A DNA stretch of 14,916 bases from Nitrososphaerota archaeon (GTDB lineage Archaea; Thermoproteota; Nitrososphaeria; Nitrososphaerales; Gagatemarchaeaceae). Every line of letters begins with the position of its first letter. Within the stretch, counting starts at the first letter, position 1. The translations under genes and the position numbers were made by a program. Below are positions 1 to 7,368 of this stretch, piece after piece. A model generated the notes under the pieces. The model ran no database searches. It had not been told where the DNA came from and saw only the letters and a program-made list of their open reading frames with translations. The stretch covers positions 60,473 through 75,388 of the forward strand of contig PLCG01000068.1 in assembly GCA_003135575.1 (NCBI GenBank), read 5' to 3'.

Positions 1-58
1 TTGCGAGCGGCTTACCGGAGTAACCGGCGGGCATCGCGACCTGCTTTCTGGCGGTTTG

Positions 59-65
59 TATTTAA
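59..65 (+). promoter_or_regulatory. Possible TATA box for the first gene
   Basis: TATTTAA at 59-65 is an archaeal TATA-like element. Transcription would begin near 86-90, downstream of the GTG at 75, which argues that the protein starts at one of the later codons (174 or 180). No distinct BRE is visible. Confidence 0.35.
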
Positions 66-179
66 TGACCTGACGTGCTCCGCGAAGAACCAGACCAGAA
101 GAGGAGGAAATGCAGTTACAAGGATTCGGACAAAGGTATTAATCAGAAAAGACCACCTCAATCTACGGTCAAGGTGCGA

Positions 180-1451
180 TTGAAAGCGCGCAATCGTCGA
201 GGAGCAATCCCGGCAAACCGAAGTCTCATAGCTTTCGGTCTTACAGTCTTGGTTCTAGTTGCTTCTATAGGGCTCTATTCCTTTTATTACGAACTTGGCT
301 CTAATCAGTCACAGACAATTCAGACATCAAACCCGTCGGTCTCGACGTCAAGCCAATCTAGCGCGCAGGGTTCAACTTCTCAATCGTCGACTTCGACTAC
401 ATTCGTTAGCAAAACCTTCGCCAAGGGAAATTTCTCGGCATCCACCAGCTCGACGAGCGGACTGAGGCTGACTCTCAGCATGAACGCCCTGACGATTAGG
501 ATGTATGACAAGCTCGAGGTACGGGCCGAAGAAGTGAACACGTCGCCCCAGTCGATCAATGTCACTGCCGCCGACAAGTGGGCGACGCGAGCATACGGCC
601 AGGGGGGAGTGTGCGGGAGTCCTGACCTCGTTGGGATAGCAATCTTCGGGGGCAACTACACGAAGGACAATCTGCCAGCGAATGGAGGTCAATTGTCTCT
701 CACAGCGGGGGTCTGTCTGCCTGCTGGGTATTACACGGTCCCTCATTCCTACCTCTTCCAACCTCAGAGCGCATTTGCTAGTGAAGCCTATGAGTGCAAG
801 CCATACTCCCCCAACGAAATCGGTTCGAATCCATGTACTTCTATCAGTATCAGGCAAGCCCAAACACATGCAAACTTTTCCATTTCAAGGGTCTCCGAAA
901 GTTATAGCTCCTATCGCTACCTTTCTCCCGGCAATTACACGTTGGCGGGAGTCGACGAGTGGGGTGCGATCGCAATACTGCACTTTGAGGTGGCAAGTCC
1001 CGGGTGTCCTTTCCCCCGGACCGGCGAATTGATCCCCCCATTCACGAACATGATGAGCACGGTCAACGGCTCTTGGACATTTCAGTTGGAGCTCAACAGC
1101 ACCTTCGTCTTTAGAGACCAGGGCTTCGCCGTCTCGGCAACCCTTACAGACTCGAACCTTACCGATGCCTATTTTCCCCCTCATGTCTTGGTCAGTAGGC
1201 CATTTCCCGCCAGCTTGCAAATCATCAGCCCGAGCGGCAAACTGGTTTGGAATTATCCTCCTACTCCCAGGACCACGCTGACAGAATTCATCTATTCACA
1301 AAACGGTGGACTGGACATAACCAACAAGACAATGAGCCTCCTTCAAAGCAATCAAACCTATGTTGTCGTGGCGAAGCCTGCGTTATTCATCCAACCCGAC
1401 CAACCATTTCCTACCGGCGTAGAAATAAGAATGAGTTTGATGGTCTGCTGA
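180..1451 (+). CDS. Exported, N-terminally membrane-anchored protein of unknown function
   Basis: I do not recognise a named family. From the TTG at 180 the protein has 423 residues: a short basic N-terminus, one hydrophobic segment at about residues 15-37, then a Ser/Thr/Gln-rich low-complexity linker of about 35 residues. A large, probably extracellular, beta-rich domain follows, with about eight cysteines and many N-x-S/T sites. This is the usual layout of archaeal surface proteins held by an uncleaved signal anchor. The reading frame is open back to a GTG at 75, but the TATA-like box at 59-65 and the GGTG at 173-176 favour the GTG at 174 or the TTG at 180. The next gene begins 3 nt after the stop, so co-transcription is likely. 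The coding call is firm, the start is uncertain, and the function is unknown. Confidence 0.75.
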   Translation: MKARNRRGAIPANRSLIAFGLTVLVLVASIGLYSFYYELGSNQSQTIQTSNPSVSTSSQSSAQGSTSQSSTSTTFVSKTFAKGNFSASTSSTSGLRLTLSMNALTIRMYDKLEVRAEEVNTSPQSINVTAADKWATRAYGQGGVCGSPDLVGIAIFGGNYTKDNLPANGGQLSLTAGVCLPAGYYTVPHSYLFQPQSAFASEAYECKPYSPNEIGSNPCTSISIRQAQTHANFSISRVSESYSSYRYLSPGNYTLAGVDEWGAIAILHFEVASPGCPFPRTGELIPPFTNMMSTVNGSWTFQLELNSTFVFRDQGFAVSATLTDSNLTDAYFPPHVLVSRPFPASLQIISPSGKLVWNYPPTPRTTLTEFIYSQNGGLDITNKTMSLLQSNQTYVVVAKPALFIQPDQPFPTGVEIRMSLMVC

Positions 1452-1454
1452 TGT

Positions 1455-1913
1455 ATGCGAAAGATGAAGAAATCGGATCAGATCTTGAAAGACAGGGAGA
1501 ACGCGGCGGGATCAAACGGCGTAGATGAATACATCGCAAAAAGCCCGACGAACGTCCAAGCCAAGCTAAAGGAAGTCAGAGCAGCGGTAAGGGAAGTTGC
1601 GCCAGGTGCCACCGAAACCATGAGTTATTTCGAGATGCCTGGATATTCCTATCCCGGTCATGACTATAACGGGATGTTAGCCTGGTTCGGTCTCAAGAAA
1701 TCGCACATTGGCCTGTATCTGCGGCCTCCGACGATACAAGACCATGAAAAGGAACTCGCAAGCTATGCTACAACAAAGGCTGTCGTGCACTTTCCATTAG
1801 ACGAGAACATACCCGTCCCTCTGGTGAAGAAACTGGTAAAAACAAGCCTGAGAGTAATGAGAGGCAAATCCAAGATCGGCAAGCATTCGAAGCCTCGCAC
1901 CCTAGAGAGGTGA
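1455..1913 (+). CDS. DUF1801 (YdhG-like) domain protein
   Basis: The 152-residue product matches the DUF1801 family by pattern. It has a helical start with V-D-E-Y-I, then A-K-L-K-E-V-R-A-A-V-R and P-G-A-T-E-T-M-S-Y at about residues 24-60. These are followed by a tyrosine-rich strand region (M-L-A-W-F-G-L-K-K, I-G-L-Y-L-R-P-P), a segment resembling V-H-F-P-L-D-E-N-I-P, and a C-terminal helix. The length is slightly over the usual 110-150, with an added basic tail. The family is cytoplasmic, small, and of unproven biochemical role; some members resemble iron-chaperone frataxin-like folds. The ATG at 1455 follows the upstream stop by 3 nt; an in-frame ATG at 1464 is an alternative start. Probably a two-gene transcript with the exported protein. 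Confidence 0.85.
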   Translation: MRKMKKSDQILKDRENAAGSNGVDEYIAKSPTNVQAKLKEVRAAVREVAPGATETMSYFEMPGYSYPGHDYNGMLAWFGLKKSHIGLYLRPPTIQDHEKELASYATTKAVVHFPLDENIPVPLVKKLVKTSLRVMRGKSKIGKHSKPRTLER

Positions 1914-2079
1914 TTGATGTGCGGTCGCAGGGATTCTGCTCTCTTGAGTTCGAATCTGCAGGTTCTGCGAGGGCGTTTTGTAAGTTTGCGTGCGTTCTGA
2001 TTCGAGACCTTCTTTAGCCGACTTCAGGCGAGCCATAGCACTTCTTCCCAATGAACCCTGATTTCAACAGGAGTGGTCC

Positions 2080-2478
2080 ATGCCTTTGGGTCATTGCCGT
2101 CAACAGATTGGACCACGACCATCTAACAAGAGCGCGGCTGTCTTGATGGCCATGGCAAGCAAGAAAGCAGCTGGAAAGGATGCATCGGTCGGCGGAGTGA
2201 AGGAATCGAAGCATAGATTACTATCGGTCTTCCCCACGAATACGGGCTCTCTGACAAGGGAGGAACACAACACTCTATCCTTCAAGCCAAACAGCATGGC
2301 GGAAGTCATCCTCCAGGCTCTGGAAAAGCACGGAGTTGAAGCAGGGGACAAGCGCAAGCAGGTCGTGGAACAGGTCAAGGGGAAATTCAAAGATGCGAGC
2401 GATTCAACGATTCGGACTCAGGTTTACAGGGGCATTGTTTACCGGAGAGCGATGGCTGCCAAAGCCGCCGGCGAATAG
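2080..2478 (+). CDS. Small basic protein of unknown function
   Basis: This 132-residue protein is not a family I recognise. The N-terminal 40 residues are rich in Lys, Ala and Ser and probably disordered. The C-terminal part, about residues 68-128, is predicted helical: an alternating charged stretch around A-E-V-I-L-Q-A-L-E-K-H-G, then K-R-K-Q-V-V-E-Q-V-K, then S-T-I-R-T-Q-V-Y-R-G-I-V-Y-R-R-A. The S-x-x-T-I-R-T-Q-V-Y-R segment looks like a recognition helix, so a helix-turn-helix DNA-binding role is possible but unproven. The ATG at 2080 has a GGAG at 2070-2073 with 6 nt spacing; ATGs at 2146 and 2152 are alternatives without a clear ribosome site. A T7 run follows the stop, so it appears to be its own transcription unit just ahead of the methyltransferase. 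Confidence 0.6.
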   Translation: MPLGHCRQQIGPRPSNKSAAVLMAMASKKAAGKDASVGGVKESKHRLLSVFPTNTGSLTREEHNTLSFKPNSMAEVILQALEKHGVEAGDKRKQVVEQVKGKFKDASDSTIRTQVYRGIVYRRAMAAKAAGE

Positions 2479-2506
2479 ATTGAAGAATGCGGCGCGGATA
2501 TCGCAG

Positions 2507-2513
2507 TTTTTTT
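2507..2513 (+). terminator. Oligo-T terminator
   Basis: Seven consecutive T residues lie 28 nt after the stop of the preceding gene. T-runs of this length commonly terminate archaeal RNA polymerase without a hairpin. It separates the small basic protein from the methyltransferase unit. Confidence 0.5.
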
Positions 2514-2516
2514 GAA

Positions 2517-2601
2517 TTCAAGCATGGGTGACTAAATTGAATAAGCTCTTTAGAGGGAGGTAATCCGAATGAAAGCATGCGCCTTTCCCCTCATGCTTGA
2601 A
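2517..2601. repeat. Triple AAGCATG repeat flanking the methyltransferase start
   Basis: The heptamer AAGCATG occurs at 2520-2526 and 2573-2579, and its complement CATGCTT at 2592-2598. The outer pair extends to a perfect 10-bp inverted repeat (2517-2526 with 2592-2601); the inner pair forms a 7-bp inverted repeat with a 12-nt loop just inside the coding sequence. The sites surround the promoter and start codon. They could be operator sites for autoregulation or an RNA hairpin affecting initiation; either role is inferred. Confidence 0.35.
2556..2561 (+). promoter_or_regulatory. Strong Shine-Dalgarno site of the methyltransferase
   Basis: GGAGGT at 2556-2561, within a longer match to the anti-SD complement (GGGAGGTAATC), lies 7 nt before ATG 2569. 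It fixes that start over the ATG at 2593 and is the best ribosome site in the window. Confidence 0.75.
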
Positions 2602-3582
2602 AGGCGACCTTACTACACCACAGAATGGGGTGCGGCATATCACGGAAATGCACTAGAACTCCTCAAGGAGATAGACGATGAACAGATTGACCTTGTCTTC
2701 ACCTCGCCGCCGTTTGCCCTTACCAGACAGAAGAATTACAAGCATCCGCCAGACTTCGTGAACGCAAGCAAGTATATCGAATGGTTCACGCCCTTTGCTC
2801 AGGAAATTCATCGGGTTTTGAAGAAGAACGGCAGTCTGGTTCTCAATATCGGCAGTGCGTGGAATCCAAACATGCCGACCAAATCATTGTATCACTTCGA
2901 GCTGCTGCTTGACTTGTGCAAAAATCAGAAGTTCTCTCTTGCGCAAGATTTCTATTGGTATAACACCGCAAAGTTCCCTTCGCCCGCAGAATGGACGAAT
3001 ATTCGGCGAGTCAGGGTTAAGGACGCGGTCGACCCAATTTGGTGGCTTTCTAAGGACCCACAAGGGAAAACAACAGCGAGGAACACCCGAGTTCTTGTCA
3101 AATATAGTGAGAGCATGAAGACTCTTCTCAAAACAAAAAAGTATGACGCGGGACACCGACCCTCAGGTTACGATGTTTCTCCCACCAGCTTTCTTAAGAA
3201 ACACAGAGGCGCAATTTCGCCAAATCTATTGCAGTTCGCTAATACCGCTTCGAATGGACCATACATGTCGAACTGCAAGAAGTATCATATCGAAGTCAAT
3301 CCCGCAAGGTTCCCGCCAGCCCTTGCAGATTTCTTCATCAGATTTCTTACCTCGAAGGAAGACCAAGTCATTCTAGACCCGTTCTCTGGTTCTAATACGA
3401 CAGGTTATGTCGCGCAGAAACTGAATCGGCGATGGGTTGCATTCGAAATCTCGGAGGAATATATCAAAGGTTCACAGTTCCGATTCTACACTCCAGAAGA
3501 GCTGGGTTTTGCTGTTCCGCCGGAAGACATCGAAACCAAGAAGACGAATGCTAACGCGGCTATCGATGACTTTATCGCCTAA
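2569..3582 (+). CDS. M.PvuII-like DNA (cytosine-N4) methyltransferase
   Basis: The 337-residue protein transfers a methyl group from S-adenosylmethionine to DNA, most likely to the N4 of cytosine. Catalytic motif IV is T-S-P-P-F at residues 45-49 and the AdoMet-binding motif I is D-P-F-S-G-S-N-T-T-G at 270-279, so the order IV to I is that of the beta class. From memory it follows M.PvuII (336 residues) along its length: S-P-P-F-A-L, Q-D-F-Y-W-Y-N, P-S-P-A-E-W, R-V-K-D-A-V, H-R-P-S-G-Y-D, P-N-L-L-Q, N-P-A-R-F-P and F-E-I-S-E-E-Y-I all have counterparts. M.PvuII acts on CAGCTG; the target here is not proven to be the same. All motifs are intact, so it should be active. No R.PvuII-like endonuclease lies next to it; instead a regulator, an Hjc-like nuclease and a GHKL ATPase follow. 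Confidence 0.93.
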   Translation: MKACAFPLMLERRPYYTTEWGAAYHGNALELLKEIDDEQIDLVFTSPPFALTRQKNYKHPPDFVNASKYIEWFTPFAQEIHRVLKKNGSLVLNIGSAWNPNMPTKSLYHFELLLDLCKNQKFSLAQDFYWYNTAKFPSPAEWTNIRRVRVKDAVDPIWWLSKDPQGKTTARNTRVLVKYSESMKTLLKTKKYDAGHRPSGYDVSPTSFLKKHRGAISPNLLQFANTASNGPYMSNCKKYHIEVNPARFPPALADFFIRFLTSKEDQVILDPFSGSNTTGYVAQKLNRRWVAFEISEEYIKGSQFRFYTPEELGFAVPPEDIETKKTNANAAIDDFIA

Positions 3583-3598
3583 AGTCCAGTAAACGGCA

Positions 3599-3611
3599 CC
3601 CTAGTATAGGG
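3599..3611. promoter_or_regulatory. Palindrome upstream of the RHH regulator promoter
   Basis: CCCTAGTATAGGG is a perfect 5-bp dyad with a 3-nt centre, ending 10 nt before the TATA-like box. Ribbon-helix-helix proteins bind short dyads near their own promoters, so this is a candidate operator. It could also be a small 3' hairpin of the methyltransferase transcript. Confidence 0.35.
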
Positions 3612-3620
3612 CGAATTAGA

Positions 3621-3628
3621 CTTAAATA
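3621..3628 (+). promoter_or_regulatory. TATA-like box of the RHH regulator
   Basis: CTTAAATA at 3621-3628 predicts a start of transcription near 3650, giving a leader of about 15 nt that contains AGGTGT at 3653-3658 as the ribosome site for the GTG at 3666. This suggests the regulator, nuclease and ATPase have a promoter separate from the methyltransferase. Confidence 0.5.
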
Positions 3629-3665
3629 CCAACTATAACAGTGTACCATACCAGGTGTAATAGTA

Positions 3666-4706
3666 GTGAGATACATCGTCGAGGTTCCAACTGCTGAAGC
3701 AGCGGCCATTGAGGAAATGGTCATGGAAGGGCACTATGCGAGTGTGCAGCAGTTCATTGAAACTGCGATTCAGAACCAACTACTCATTCAAGGGTTACCA
3801 TTGGGGAGATTCGAAGCTCCTGAGGCGAAACAGGGGCTTACCGGTCAGTCATCTGTCTTGAGGTCGCTTCCTGCTGGTCAGCAAGCAAGCCTGCTTGTTA
3901 GGCCTAGGAATGTGTTGGTAACCTCAGCCGCTATTTCACCTACTAGGAAGACAATATGGGGTCTGCACAACAGGTTCTTCCCCAGTAAGATAGGCTTGCG
4001 TGTACTGGCAAATCTTGCTGAAGAGTTAGGCAAGGAGTTCGTTGACCTGGAAACTACCCAAGAAGAAGCAGGAAAGCAGGCGAGATTGATTGGAAGAATG
4101 TTGGTTGACTATGACGATAAGATTGGGAGCCAACACGGCGACAAACTATCCACGGGACTCCCGGTCGGCAAACAAGACAAGTCGCTCGCCCGATTTTCAG
4201 ACATGTTCGTCGGATTTCTGAAGTCAGATGAAAGCGCAGAGGGACTTCCCGCCGATTTGGGATTCGTAATCATCAAGCTGGAAACGAAGGGCAACGCACT
4301 GATTGGTCTAACAGAAAAGGGGAAGCAATTCGTGCAACTGGCTAATCCAGTTCTAGACCGACAAGACAATTCAATACCCGACAGAACGTTGTCAGAGGAC
4401 GAAGCTGACTTTCTCCTCTCACACATGAGAACCTGGTTGCCCCTTGAATGGGAAAGATGCCAACGAGTCCTCGGGGCGATTTCTCAGGGTGAGAATGGAC
4501 CGGATAAACTTGACAATGTCTTGCACCTGAAGGAAAAGCATCAGAGTCTTGACAACATCAGCACTGAAAGAGCAGGCATAGTCAGCAGACTAACGGAGCT
4601 TGGCTTGGTGCGGCGGAAGCGGACAGGTTTGAAAGTCACGTATTCCTTAACGGAGCGAGGCGGGCAATACTCGAACAAGAAGAGAGAGGTGGGTGTTACC
4701 TCCTGA
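3666..4706 (+). CDS. Ribbon-helix-helix / winged-helix fusion regulator
   Basis: The 346-residue protein begins with a CopG/ParD-like ribbon-helix-helix domain at residues 1-42: a strand M-R-Y-I-V-E-V-P, a helix, the turn G-H-Y-A-S, and a second helix. A proline/glycine linker of about 55 residues follows. Two winged-helix-like segments come next, around 107-225 (ending L-I-G-L-T-E-K-G-K-Q-F) and 240-335 (I-V-S-R-L-T-E-L-G-L-V-R-R-K, then V-T-Y-S-L-T-E-R-G). The repeated S/G-L-T-E-x-G ending is typical of wings in PadR- or MarR-like domains. RHH domains dimerise to bind DNA, so this is probably the controller of the island. The GTG at 3666 is chosen because it gives the canonical RHH strand and has a ribosome site; its end overlaps the nuclease start. 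Exact family unknown. Confidence 0.8.
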   Translation: MRYIVEVPTAEAAAIEEMVMEGHYASVQQFIETAIQNQLLIQGLPLGRFEAPEAKQGLTGQSSVLRSLPAGQQASLLVRPRNVLVTSAAISPTRKTIWGLHNRFFPSKIGLRVLANLAEELGKEFVDLETTQEEAGKQARLIGRMLVDYDDKIGSQHGDKLSTGLPVGKQDKSLARFSDMFVGFLKSDESAEGLPADLGFVIIKLETKGNALIGLTEKGKQFVQLANPVLDRQDNSIPDRTLSEDEADFLLSHMRTWLPLEWERCQRVLGAISQGENGPDKLDNVLHLKEKHQSLDNISTERAGIVSRLTELGLVRRKRTGLKVTYSLTERGGQYSNKKREVGVTS

Positions 4707-5023
4707 GCTCGAGTCCCTATGCCAGAGGCCGGAGATTCGAATACAGAGTGCAACGACACTTAAGGAAGAAAGGGTGGTTCGTTGTAAGGCAACCGCGCTC
4801 CTCATTCCCTGACTTGATTGCCTTGAAGAAGAACTCTGTGGCTCTCATCGAATGCAAAATGACGGGCGGTATTTCGAAAAAAGAAAGACGGGCGTTGCTA
4901 AGCCTCATTCGAAACCAAGTTGACGGAAAACCTGTTCTCGCCACGCGCAAAGGGTTCTCTCTTGTATTCAAAGAAATTCATTCCTCATTCAAACATGACA
5001 GATTCTTGGAGAATCTCAATTGA
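4703..5023 (+). CDS. Hjc-like PD-(D/E)xK nuclease with apparent CTG start
   Basis: The frame encodes an Hjc/archaeal Holliday-junction-resolvase-like nuclease. Counting from CTG 4703 the 106-residue product has E13 in G-R-R-F-E-Y-R-V, S33-S34, D37 in F-P-D-L-I-A-L, and E50-x-K52 in L-I-E-C-K. These are the metal-binding and catalytic positions of the family. A GTG at 4748 is the first common start codon but would remove E13 and the first half-helix, so the start must be upstream. No ATG, GTG or TTG occurs in frame nearby, whereas CTG 4703 overlaps the regulator's TGA and sits 10 nt after GAGAGAGGTGGG. Typical Hjc proteins are about 120-145 residues, so the C-terminal part is short. In this neighbourhood it may be a restriction nuclease rather than a housekeeping resolvase. 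Confidence 0.8.
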   Translation: MSSSPYARGRRFEYRVQRHLRKKGWFVVRQPRSSFPDLIALKKNSVALIECKMTGGISKKERRALLSLIRNQVDGKPVLATRKGFSLVFKEIHSSFKHDRFLENLN

Positions 5024-7340
5024 CAAAAATGAATGGGGGACGAACAGCTTGACTAACCAAGTCAGCGTGAAGACCTTCACTTCATTGAGAGATGCGACCA
5101 AGGGCAGTCATGTCAAGCGAGTCATCAAATCACTCGAGGATGCAGGTCTTGCTAGTTGGAGAGATTTCGGAGACATTCAAGACAACTTCGGCCGCATTCA
5201 CATGATGTCAGACCCAGCTGGCGCTATTATTGAACGCGTTACGAACGCAATCGATGCGTCGCTCGAAACAAGAGCCGAGGACCACCCTGAGCTAGTAGCA
5301 ACTTGCAAGTCTCCTCGCATGTTTGCAGAAAAGGCATTCAAGATTCCGAATGGTTATCTGAAAAACATGCTGCCCAAACTCCGCGAAAAACTCGTTGACG
5401 AACTGAATATCGAAATCGAAACTCGCGATGGAGACTCCGATGAAACCCCAACGATAGATGTGAGGGACAGAGGAGCGGGAATTCAACGTTCGGAAATGCC
5501 AAATACAATTCTTGGACTAAATCGCGGTGTCAAAATCACGAAATGGTACCTCATGGGCATGTACGGTCAAGGAGGTTCAACAACATTAGCGTTCTCAGAA
5601 TACGTAGTCTATCTCACTAGAAGGCAGGTGCATGGAAAGGCAGATGCAAAAGTTAGCTTCACTGTGGCTAAATATCAAGAACCACAAGCTGGAGAAAAAG
5701 GCGGCAGATATGTCTACTTGGTCAGTGCGGACGACAAGTTGCCGTTCGAGGTCCAGGCAAATGAGTCCGAATTTGGGGCTGGGACTCTAGTCAAGCATGT
5801 CAACTACAGACTCGGAAAGATACCATTCATAGATTTCTACAGCTTGTTGGAGAGGTTTCTCTTCGACCCAATCCTCCCATTCTGGTATAGAGAACGTCGA
5901 ACCACGAAACCCTTCGCCGGTAATTTGGATTCCGGAAGGAGAATATTCGGTTCAAGGGATAGACTTGAACGGACTGACCTAATTGATTCGAAGTGGAAGG
6001 AAGAGCTAGTCTGTGACCTTGACGAGTTAGGGAAGTTTACAGCTCGCTACTACGTTTTTCGTAGAGGCACCCCTGAGAAAGAGAAGAAGACGTTTATCAA
6101 TCCGGCCAATCCGATTGTGGTTACTTACAATGGCCAGAGTCAAGATACTCTTCCAAGGCGTATCATAACATACGACTGCGACCTAAGCTATCTGGCTTCT
6201 GACATCGCGGTGCAGATTGACTGTGAGCAACTTTCAGACAAGGGAAGACTTCGATTCTTTGCCACGACCCGTGAGGTGATAACCAAGGAAGGGAGAGACA
6301 AGATAATAGAAAAGATTGGGCCTGCGCTAAGAGATGAGTTACAACAGCTCAATATCCAGCGGGAACAGGAATCCTTCACCGAAGGTATCAGTAAGGGGAC
6401 AGAAGAACTCAGGCGCAAACTTGCAGAGGCAATCAACAGAATCAAGCCAGGTTCAGTGCAGATTGCTATAGGTAAGGCAGGCAAGGGAGGAAACAAATCA
6501 CATTCTCACGGAAGCAGGAAGTCAAAGCCACCGTTGGAACTGAAAGACTTTCCGACTTACATCAAAATCGCCAATGTCGATGACCCAATTCATGTAAGCC
6601 AGAAATGGACACGTTGGATTGAGCTCGATTCCGATGCACCCGATGGCTTCCTTCAGAATCATTCAGGGAAGGTAATCCTATCGGAAGACTCGCCGAAATT
6701 CATCAAAGAAATTATTCATCATCCAGACTTCAAAGGTGGTCGTTACTACATAAGTGTCAAGGCGTTCGAGAGCACTGAGCCAGGCACTCAGTTCAAGTTA
6801 GGAGTCTCTTTGAAGGTCCCGACTGACAAGGGAACGACCGGGTTAGGGGACGTTCGTGACTCAATTATCGTTAAGCCGAGCCAGGCGGGGGGGAAGGAAT
6901 CTGATATATCGATAGACGCTCCTGACCCGATTCCCGTCCCTCCAGATAGCAAATATTGGAATGATAACAACTGGACTCCAAAGAACGTGGCCGAAGTAAA
7001 AGAAGGCCTACACACCAAGATTTACATTTCGATGGGTAATGAGTGGTTAATGGGCGCATTGGCTCAATCGAAATACGCGCAGGCATACAAAGACAATCTC
7101 AAGGAGCGCTATCTGCTTAGCGTGGCGGCCTTTGCATATTTCCAAAATGAAGCTTACAAAGCGCTGCTGAAGAAACCCAAGGCCGAAGAAGGCTCACAAC
7201 AGAAGGAAGACAAAACAGATTCTATGGGAGATGCAATTGAACTGGTCCGTCAAATTGATTTAGAGAGCACAGCTAGGGCCATCATGACTAGCATCACCGC
7301 TGAACACAGCTTCAAAGGGAAAAACTCGGCCGAAGAATGA
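4995..7340 (+). CDS. GHKL (paraMORC/MutL-like) ATPase of a restriction-type system
   Basis: From ATG 4995 the protein has 781 residues. Its N-terminal third carries the GHKL ATP-binding fold: N-box E80-x3-N84-x2-D87 (E-R-V-T-N-A-I-D-A), G1 motif D-R-G-A-G-I starting at 158, and a glycine lid G-M-Y-G-Q-G-G at 188-194. An S5-like transducer region follows up to about residue 430, then a charged coil, a Gly/Lys/Ser/His linker near 490, a beta-rich segment (about 510-640), a proline-rich spacer and a helical C-terminus. Published analysis of prokaryotic MORCs and paraMORCs places such ATPases in restriction-modification loci, where they are thought to remodel DNA or protein-DNA complexes. The gene overlaps the nuclease by 29 nt. 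The ATG at 4995 lacks a clear ribosome site; a TTG at 5049 behind GGGGGA is an alternative. Exact subfamily not recognised. Confidence 0.82.
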   Translation: MTDSWRISIDKNEWGTNSLTNQVSVKTFTSLRDATKGSHVKRVIKSLEDAGLASWRDFGDIQDNFGRIHMMSDPAGAIIERVTNAIDASLETRAEDHPELVATCKSPRMFAEKAFKIPNGYLKNMLPKLREKLVDELNIEIETRDGDSDETPTIDVRDRGAGIQRSEMPNTILGLNRGVKITKWYLMGMYGQGGSTTLAFSEYVVYLTRRQVHGKADAKVSFTVAKYQEPQAGEKGGRYVYLVSADDKLPFEVQANESEFGAGTLVKHVNYRLGKIPFIDFYSLLERFLFDPILPFWYRERRTTKPFAGNLDSGRRIFGSRDRLERTDLIDSKWKEELVCDLDELGKFTARYYVFRRGTPEKEKKTFINPANPIVVTYNGQSQDTLPRRIITYDCDLSYLASDIAVQIDCEQLSDKGRLRFFATTREVITKEGRDKIIEKIGPALRDELQQLNIQREQESFTEGISKGTEELRRKLAEAINRIKPGSVQIAIGKAGKGGNKSHSHGSRKSKPPLELKDFPTYIKIANVDDPIHVSQKWTRWIELDSDAPDGFLQNHSGKVILSEDSPKFIKEIIHHPDFKGGRYYISVKAFESTEPGTQFKLGVSLKVPTDKGTTGLGDVRDSIIVKPSQAGGKESDISIDAPDPIPVPPDSKYWNDNNWTPKNVAEVKEGLHTKIYISMGNEWLMGALAQSKYAQAYKDNLKERYLLSVAAFAYFQNEAYKALLKKPKAEEGSQQKEDKTDSMGDAIELVRQIDLESTARAIMTSITAEHSFKGKNSAEE

Positions 7341-7368
7341 GCGGCGAAACTCACTGAGGCGCTGGGCA

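Noticed and set aside
1..183. Open frame across the window start
   Set aside because: Composition is basic and irregular, it overlaps the predicted promoter and the start of the exported-protein gene, and no domain is visible.
1941..1965. GTTCGAAT resembling a tRNA T-loop
   Set aside because: The flanking bases cannot form a T-stem (only two pairs) and no acceptor, D or anticodon stem can be drawn on either strand.
4748..5023. Nuclease starting at GTG 4748
   Set aside because: This would remove the conserved catalytic glutamate and the first part of the fold encoded immediately upstream in the same frame.
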